Positions 5,977-10,189 of a stretch of DNA of 10,189 bases are shown piece after piece (positions within the stretch are counted from its first letter, which is position 1; the number at the start of each line of letters is the position of its first letter). Source of the DNA: Deltaproteobacteria bacterium. Its GTDB lineage: Bacteria; Desulfobacterota; DSM-4660; Desulfatiglandales; Desulfatiglandaceae. The translations under genes were made by a program, and so were the position numbers. The notes under the pieces were generated by a model. The model ran no database searches, had not been told where the DNA came from, and worked only from the letters and a program-made list of their open reading frames with translations. The DNA is taken from NCBI GenBank assembly GCA_003646995.1, contig QMLZ01000095.1, positions 1 to 10,189 on the forward strand, read 5' to 3'.

Positions 5977-6759
5977 TCACTGTCCCACTGGGATAGTAAG
6001 GAATTCACCTCGGTTGAGGAGGATTAAATTATCAATGGTCATTTTGATATATGGCTTGGGATTGATGTACGTCTTCGTCCATAAATCCCAGTGGATAGGA
6101 AGAACGCGGCTTGGATACACGATACGGGTTGCTTCAATAACCTCCGCAATTGAAAAATAATATTTTGCCCTTGGGGGGTTATTTCCTAATGCAACTACGA
6201 ATACATCCGGCGCATATTGTGTAGTGAAATCTATCAGAAGCTTTTCATCGAAAAGAGAGTCACCCATAAAAAGAATGGAGGCTTCAGTAGAAATAATAAG
6301 ATAACCTACTGGTTCTTTAGAGAGAGGGTCATGAGTTTTTATTACTGTAATTCTCAGATCAGCTAACTCAAATGATTGGCCGGGCATTACTTCACTAATC
6401 TTTATATGAAGACCATCAAAGACCATGTTCCTTTGCAACCGGTCGATAGATGGGCTAGGTCCTGCTAGGACAACATTAGGATTCGACTCCAGGATCGGGC
6501 GAATCGTTGCTGGATCACAGTGATCCTCATGCTCATGGGTAATCAAAATTAGATCACATGCACGCACTTCCTGAGGCGCGATCATAGGCGGAAAACGGCG
6601 TTTCCATTCCTTTGATGACCAACTAGAAAAAAATGGATCAACTAATACTAAATTATTATGTGATTTAACTGCTACGGTTCCTCCCCCAAGAGGCCAGATG
6701 CCAAGTTTCCCTGGGGAAATGCCTTTTTGAACGATTTCCTCGTAAAGAGATCGTTTCAT
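5977..6759 (-). CDS. UlaG-like metallo-beta-lactamase-fold hydrolase (possible sugar lactonase)
   Basis: This 260-residue protein belongs to the metallo-beta-lactamase fold. The metal-binding signature THEHEDHCD is at 74-82 (H75, H77, D79, H80). Further ligands are H143 in KTHDP, D167 in MGDSLF and H223 in PIHWD. DPFFSS at 41-46 is the usual early strand-turn. The closest named group I recognise is the UlaG-like branch, whose type member opens L-ascorbate-6-phosphate lactone, but at 260 residues it is far shorter than UlaG (about 350), so orthology is not claimed. The ATG overlaps the dehydrogenase stop as ATGA, with a modest GGTG site eight bases upstream. A lactonase acting on the lactone product of the dehydrogenase would fit this coupling. 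Other roles of the fold, such as phosphodiesterase, cannot be excluded. Confidence 0.8.
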   Translation of the reverse strand: MKRSLYEEIVQKGISPGKLGIWPLGGGTVAVKSHNNLVLVDPFFSSWSSKEWKRRFPPMIAPQEVRACDLILITHEHEDHCDPATIRPILESNPNVVLAGPSPSIDRLQRNMVFDGLHIKISEVMPGQSFELADLRITVIKTHDPLSKEPVGYLIISTEASILFMGDSLFDEKLLIDFTTQYAPDVFVVALGNNPPRAKYYFSIAEVIEATRIVYPSRVLPIHWDLWTKTYINPKPYIKMTIDNLILLNRGEFLTIPVGQ

Positions 6760-7787
6760 TCAAAGATCACCACACCTTTCATGTACCCGTCAAGTCTTTT
6801 TTCGATCAAGCCACTCGTAAAAGCATCGGGCAACTCGTCAATAGTAAATGTATGTGTGATCAGAGGATTTACGTTAATTGTACCTTTCTCTAATAATTTG
6901 ATAGCTAACGGATATCCATTAGTATTGTCTGCTATTCCAAAGCAATTGAACTCGTTAAGCACAAACTTGAGCATCGGTACGGCGATAGGTTCGTCGCTGT
7001 ACACCCCATATAACAATAACGAACCGCCTTTTCGCAGAATGGCTATCGCTTCATTTAAAGCCTGTGAAGAGCCCGCCGCTTCGATAACTACATCCACTCC
7101 TCTTCCTTTTGTACGCTTTAAAATTATTGATTTAGTATCTTCATGAAGAACATTGACTGTTAGATCGGCACCATACTCGGCTCCAAGAGCCAAGCGTTCA
7201 TCCCGCGTTCCCATAAGATAGACTTCTGTTGCTCCACTTAGTTTGGCCAATTTGGTAAAGAATAAGCCAGCGGGGCCTGGGCCAAAGACGGCTACAGTTG
7301 CCCCAAGAGGAAGCTTCAGACGTTGCATTGCTAAGACCGGTCCTGCTAGCGTATCAATCAGTCCGACTGCAGGCCAGGGGATACTTTCAGGCAGGATGTG
7401 ACAATTTTGTTCCGGCGCCACAAAATACTCAGCATACTCACCGTGTGCGTTAATCATTCCTATAGTTCTTAGTGAATTACATAAGCTATACTTACCCTGT
7501 CGGCAATACTCGCACTTACCACAATAAAGAATAGGAGATACCGCAACATAGTCACCAACTTTGACATCCATTATCCCAGTTCCTATCTCGCGCACAATAC
7601 CTCCGCCCTCATGTCCGATGATTAAGGGTGGGATAATCTTAGAAAACTCGCCCTTATAGATCCCCAAATCGCTTCCACAGATTCCAACCGCTTTAGTTTC
7701 GATTAGTACTTCCCCTCTGTTTGGACTTGGACGTGGCATATTCCAAAGCTTCAAATTTCTGGGACCCTCATATACTACAGCTTTCAT
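6756..7787 (-). CDS. Zinc-dependent alcohol/polyol dehydrogenase (MDR superfamily)
   Basis: This 343-residue medium-chain dehydrogenase has the size and layout of the threonine/sorbitol dehydrogenase group. Catalytic zinc ligands are C37 (GICGSD) and H59-E60 (GHEGGG). All four structural-zinc cysteines are present at 89, 92, 95 and 103. The Rossmann nucleotide loop is FGPGPAG (168-174). The end of the second beta strand reads LMGTRDERL (191-199): no acidic residue sits where NAD-specific members carry Asp or Glu, and T194-R195 could favour NADP. The start at 7787 follows the cupin stop by seven bases; its GAGGTGA ribosome site overlaps that stop codon. Its last bases overlap the next gene by four. 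Together with the lactonase-like neighbour it could oxidise an aldose or amino-aldose to a lactone, or a secondary hydroxyl to a ketone. The substrate cannot be read from sequence. Confidence 0.92.
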   Translation of the reverse strand: MKAVVYEGPRNLKLWNMPRPSPNRGEVLIETKAVGICGSDLGIYKGEFSKIIPPLIIGHEGGGIVREIGTGIMDVKVGDYVAVSPILYCGKCEYCRQGKYSLCNSLRTIGMINAHGEYAEYFVAPEQNCHILPESIPWPAVGLIDTLAGPVLAMQRLKLPLGATVAVFGPGPAGLFFTKLAKLSGATEVYLMGTRDERLALGAEYGADLTVNVLHEDTKSIILKRTKGRGVDVVIEAAGSSQALNEAIAILRKGGSLLLYGVYSDEPIAVPMLKFVLNEFNCFGIADNTNGYPLAIKLLEKGTINVNPLITHTFTIDELPDAFTSGLIEKRLDGYMKGVVIFE

Positions 7788-7794
7788 CTACAGT

Positions 7795-7801
7795 TCACCT
7801 C
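7795..7801 (-). promoter_or_regulatory. Ribosome binding site of the dehydrogenase, overlapping the cupin stop
   Basis: GAGGTGA on the minus strand contains the TGA stop of the cupin gene and lies seven bases before the dehydrogenase ATG at 7787. Ribosomes finishing the cupin would sit on this site, so the two genes are probably translationally coupled. Confidence 0.7.
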
Positions 7802-8259
7802 GTACTTTCATCGCATTGAATAGAATAATTCAACGCGAAATAGTCATCTATGACATTTACTCCCTCTATGATCAATATTGACACCTCTCCTGCGATATGG
7901 ACTACGTTATGCCACACCCCCGCCCGTAAAACTACAGGTTCCCTCAGATGAAACGCATGAAGAGACGTATCCTCATTTGGGTCATTGGAAGCAATAATCG
8001 CTGCTTTGCCCCGCAATGGGACGAACACTTCGGGAGTATTAGGGTGACGTTCCAGGCTATCTACCTGTTTAGTTTGGATTGTTAGATACCCAATTTGCCA
8101 TCCACTAGATATCATCTTAAACAAGAGGAAGAAATCAAAAACTTCTGGTTCAGACACTTCAGGCCGTTCGCCATCTGATGGTGTAAGAATCCGGCCATAG
8201 GAATCAAATTTATCCTGAGACAGACCCTCTATTGGAAGATGTTTAACGCCGTTCATCAT
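7795..8259 (-). CDS. Ureidoglycolate-lyase (AllA)-family cupin protein
   Basis: This 154-residue protein resembles the AllA cupin family, whose type member splits ureidoglycolate into glyoxylate and urea. The visible signature is RHPNTPEVFVPLRG at 71-84 (compare the family's RHPxxxQAFxPL), a second barrel strand pair, and LRAGVWHN at 111-118. H72, E77 and H117 are the likely metal or active-site positions. There is no signal peptide or membrane segment. It starts 38 bases after the tungsten-oxidoreductase stop. Two adjacent ATG codons (8259 and 8256) share one AGGAG site at 8274-8278 with a long spacing of 14 or 17 bases, so initiation may be weak. No other purine or allantoin gene is nearby. 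It may therefore act on another alpha-hydroxy, sugar-acid or carbinolamine intermediate. Family assignment is fairly firm; the substrate is unknown. Confidence 0.75.
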   Translation of the reverse strand: MMNGVKHLPIEGLSQDKFDSYGRILTPSDGERPEVSEPEVFDFFLLFKMISSGWQIGYLTIQTKQVDSLERHPNTPEVFVPLRGKAAIIASNDPNEDTSLHAFHLREPVVLRAGVWHNVVHIAGEVSILIIEGVNVIDDYFALNYSIQCDESTR

Positions 8260-8297
8260 ATTTTACAAAACATCTCCTATTTAGGCTAAGGATATCA

Positions 8298-10172
8298 TCA
8301 GTCATCGCGCTTAATAAAACCAATAAAGGCTTTCATGTTTAGTTGATTTAGCCTCTCATTTGTTGGGCCAAACTGATCCCACCCTCGCAGCGAGTAATAC
8401 TCATCGATAGCCTTGTGCAATTCTTCCTGCGAAATAGATTCTCCTTTACTACCCCCGCGAGGAAGTGGTTCCAAAAGTCGTTTTGGTAATGCATTATAAT
8501 CATCCTGGCGTCTATATCCCTGTCGCGCTGCGCCAATTTTAAGTAGATTGAAGTTACGTTCTCCGATAAGCAACATCTCCGGTACACCAATTTCTAACCC
8601 AGTAGCGGCATATATAGCTTCCCTGATTCTCGGATACGGGTTATAGCCCATTGACATAGCGCCATCAAATCCTACATAAGTACAAACTATTGCAGAGTTC
8701 GAGAATGAAGCTAAATCTTGATATATTTTTGTATAACGCGCTTTGTTTTTCCATTCAAACCTGCTTATCGGTCCATACACACCAAGCTCTGGAGTGACGT
8801 ATTTACCCAACCCTTCCATGCTGTCATCATGCAATGCTTCCATATGCTGACCGCCTCGTGGTGTCGTTGCATAACTGATGGCAACTCCTTTCTTGCCGCG
8901 AGGGTCGTGCATTGGAAGCTCTTGGCCCTTGATATGCATTGCGAAGTCAGCTCCAATTTCTGCTGCGACTTTGTCAATCCCATCAGCGAGTATATTCCCT
9001 AACCCTTTACGGTGGGCAATATCTTCAATCAATTTTACAATTGCTTCAGGATCTCCCCACTTAATGGAGTCTTTAATCAATCCTTTCTCACTCGCTTCCA
9101 TAGCAAAAGCGATGGACACACCAGCGCTAATCGTATCAAGCCCATATTGATTGCAGAGTTGGTTGGCAAGGCTGATCGCCCTTACATCAGCATTCAGACA
9201 ATTGGAACCGAACGCTGCCAGCGTCTCGTATTCCGGCCCACCATACCGTTCTTCTATATCTCTTCCCTCGAAGGATCCTTTGACGACTCGTTTGCAGCGG
9301 ATTGGACATCCAGTGCAGTTGTCCCGGCCAACGAGAATCTCCTTGAACGCAGTACTTACACCGTCGATCTTATCAGCATCATCGAACACACCTTCCTGGA
9401 AGTTCTTAGTTGGGAGAATTCCTTCTTCATTCAAAGCACTTACAGCTGCCGCTGACCCCCACTTCCCAAATTCTCGAATGTTAGCGTTTTCCATCAGTTC
9501 CGCTACCAAGCTCTTCCGTACCTCATTTAACATCTTTTCATCATGTAGGGGTTTCTGTAAGCCTCCTCTCACTACAATTGCCTTCAAGTTTTTAGACCCC
9601 ATTATTGCTCCGAATCCTGGCCGGCCTATTGCTCTACTCATGTCATTTATTATGCATGAGAATTTGACAAGGTTTTCCCCTGCTGGCCCAATGGACGAAA
9701 CCCGTCCACCCGGATATTGTTTTTTAAGAGCCTCTTCTGTCTCGCCAGTATTAAGCCCCCAAAGAGAGCCAGCGTCGTGAATTTCTAGCTCGCCGTTTAT
9801 AAGAGAAAGGAAAACCGGCTTAGGAGCTTTCCCACGTATAATGATCCCATCGTATCCGGATGTTCCTAGCTCATGTCCGAAAAAACCCCCCGCATACGAA
9901 TCGTTCAGAGCCCCAGTCTTCGGCGATTTTGCAATGACTGCATGTCGCCCTGCTCCCGCAATCCCAGTGCCTTGAAGCGGGCCGGTATTAAAGATTAGAA
10001 GATTATCAGCTCCAAGTGGTTCTTCATCCCCTTTAAGCTCTTCCAGCAAGATGCGAAGGCCTACCCCTCTACCCCCAAGATACTTATAGTACCATTCTTC
10101 TGGAATATCGTAGGTCTCAATATTTCCTTTATTGAGATCGATATAAGCATACCGGCCGAATACACCTTTCAT
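8298..10172 (-). CDS. Tungsten-dependent aldehyde ferredoxin oxidoreductase (AOR family)
   Basis: This 624-residue protein has the full length and layout of the AOR family, cytoplasmic enzymes that oxidise aldehydes to carboxylic acids using a tungsten bis-pterin cofactor, a 4Fe-4S cluster and ferredoxin. The N-terminal domain (about 1-205) contains LGGRGVGLR near 32-40 and AGRHAVIAKSP near 74-84. The cluster ligands are visible as C286-x2-C289-x3-C293 plus C497, close to Pyrococcus furiosus AOR 288/291/295/494. GPEYET (312-317), GQELPMHDPRG (416-426) and H448 match conserved active-site regions. The two pterin-binding DxxGL-type motifs read NQYGLD (341-346) and NSAIVC (492-497), so both carry Asn for the first Asp and the second also loses Gly-Leu. 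No small electron-transfer partner subunit follows, so free ferredoxin is the likely acceptor. The start at 10172 has AAGGAGG five bases upstream. The substrate is not known; an aldehyde from the downstream aldolase or an aldose is plausible. Confidence 0.93.
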   Translation of the reverse strand: MKGVFGRYAYIDLNKGNIETYDIPEEWYYKYLGGRGVGLRILLEELKGDEEPLGADNLLIFNTGPLQGTGIAGAGRHAVIAKSPKTGALNDSYAGGFFGHELGTSGYDGIIIRGKAPKPVFLSLINGELEIHDAGSLWGLNTGETEEALKKQYPGGRVSSIGPAGENLVKFSCIINDMSRAIGRPGFGAIMGSKNLKAIVVRGGLQKPLHDEKMLNEVRKSLVAELMENANIREFGKWGSAAAVSALNEEGILPTKNFQEGVFDDADKIDGVSTAFKEILVGRDNCTGCPIRCKRVVKGSFEGRDIEERYGGPEYETLAAFGSNCLNADVRAISLANQLCNQYGLDTISAGVSIAFAMEASEKGLIKDSIKWGDPEAIVKLIEDIAHRKGLGNILADGIDKVAAEIGADFAMHIKGQELPMHDPRGKKGVAISYATTPRGGQHMEALHDDSMEGLGKYVTPELGVYGPISRFEWKNKARYTKIYQDLASFSNSAIVCTYVGFDGAMSMGYNPYPRIREAIYAATGLEIGVPEMLLIGERNFNLLKIGAARQGYRRQDDYNALPKRLLEPLPRGGSKGESISQEELHKAIDEYYSLRGWDQFGPTNERLNQLNMKAFIGFIKRDD

Positions 10173-10177
10173 CTACT

Positions 10178-10184
10178 CCTCCTT
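10178..10184 (-). promoter_or_regulatory. Ribosome binding site of the AOR gene
   Basis: On the minus strand AAGGAGG lies five bases before the ATG at 10172. It is a near-perfect anti-16S match and fixes this start. Confidence 0.85.
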
Positions 10185-10189
10185 TCTCA

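Larger units (their letters stand above)
1..10189 (-). other. Single co-directional catabolic operon (open at both window ends)
   Basis: Eleven consecutive genes are read on the minus strand with no opposing gene between them. Gaps run from 7 to 78 bases, and two junctions are 4-base ATGA overlaps (6756-6759 and 420-423), which points to co-transcription and translational coupling. The gene-free stretches are short; the longest is 4640-4717, 78 bases, and none shows a stem followed by a T-run that would stop transcription. The contents (one tungsten oxidoreductase, one Zn dehydrogenase, one lactonase-like hydrolase, five amine-handling enzymes, one RidA, one aldolase, one cupin) suggest degradation of an aminated carbohydrate or hydroxy-amino acid. 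No promoter for the whole unit is visible, because only 17 bases precede the first gene. No regulator, transporter or kinase lies in the window. Confidence 0.85.

Noticed and set aside
5977..6759. True UlaG (L-ascorbate-6-phosphate lactonase)
   Set aside because: About 90 residues shorter than UlaG and no other ascorbate-utilisation gene is present; only the fold and metal motif are shared.
6727..7146. Plus-strand open frame of 139 codons opposite the dehydrogenase
   Set aside because: It is antisense to a complete Zn-dehydrogenase and resembles no known protein; treated as a chance frame.
9012..9780. Plus-strand open frames of 147 and 209 codons opposite the tungsten oxidoreductase
   Set aside because: They lie antisense to a gene with all family motifs, show no recognisable motifs and have low-complexity Ser/Pro-rich composition typical of a shadow frame.

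Overview
The window reads as one strand of a single long operon. All eleven genes lie on the minus strand, so transcription runs from about 10189 down to 1. They are packed with gaps of 7 to 78 bases or 4-base stop/start overlaps. No RNA gene, mobile element, CRISPR array or convincing terminator was found, and no stretch over 300 bases lacks a gene. The operon probably continues past base 1, because the last gene is cut by the window edge. It may also begin upstream of 10189.

The organism is probably an anaerobic Gram-positive bacterium (Bacillota/Clostridia type). Strong AGGAGG-type ribosome sites precede most genes, the NagB is the short Gram-positive form, and the first gene encodes an oxygen-sensitive type of tungsten aldehyde:ferredoxin oxidoreductase. 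The species cannot be told from the sequence. Base composition is not uniform: sampled lines give about 52-62% G+C for bases 1-2290, about 35-43% for roughly 2300-8290, and about 43-58% in the tungsten-enzyme gene.

In order of transcription the genes are: a tungsten aldehyde ferredoxin oxidoreductase (10172-8298); a ureidoglycolate-lyase-family cupin (8259-7795); a zinc alcohol/polyol dehydrogenase (7787-6756); a UlaG-like metallo-beta-lactamase-fold hydrolase (6759-5977); a threonine-synthase-like PLP enzyme (5944-4718); a glucosamine-6-phosphate deaminase homologue (4639-3911); a RidA-family enamine/imine deaminase (3874-3395); a D-cysteine-desulfhydrase-family PLP enzyme (3370-2312); a DgaE/SelA-like PLP ammonia-lyase (2287-1082); a KDPG/KHG-type aldolase (1067-420); and the first 141 residues of a class V aminotransferase (423-1).

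Together these look like a catabolic route for an amino sugar, amino-sugar acid or related hydroxy-amino acid. Dehydrogenase plus lactonase could make an aldonate. Deaminases and ammonia-lyases (with RidA clearing reactive imines) could turn it into a 2-oxo-3-deoxy acid. The aldolase could split that to pyruvate and an aldehyde, which the tungsten enzyme could oxidise to an acid with ferredoxin. This route is inference. No transporter, kinase or regulator is visible, several enzymes carry substitutions at substrate-contact positions, and the true substrate is unknown.
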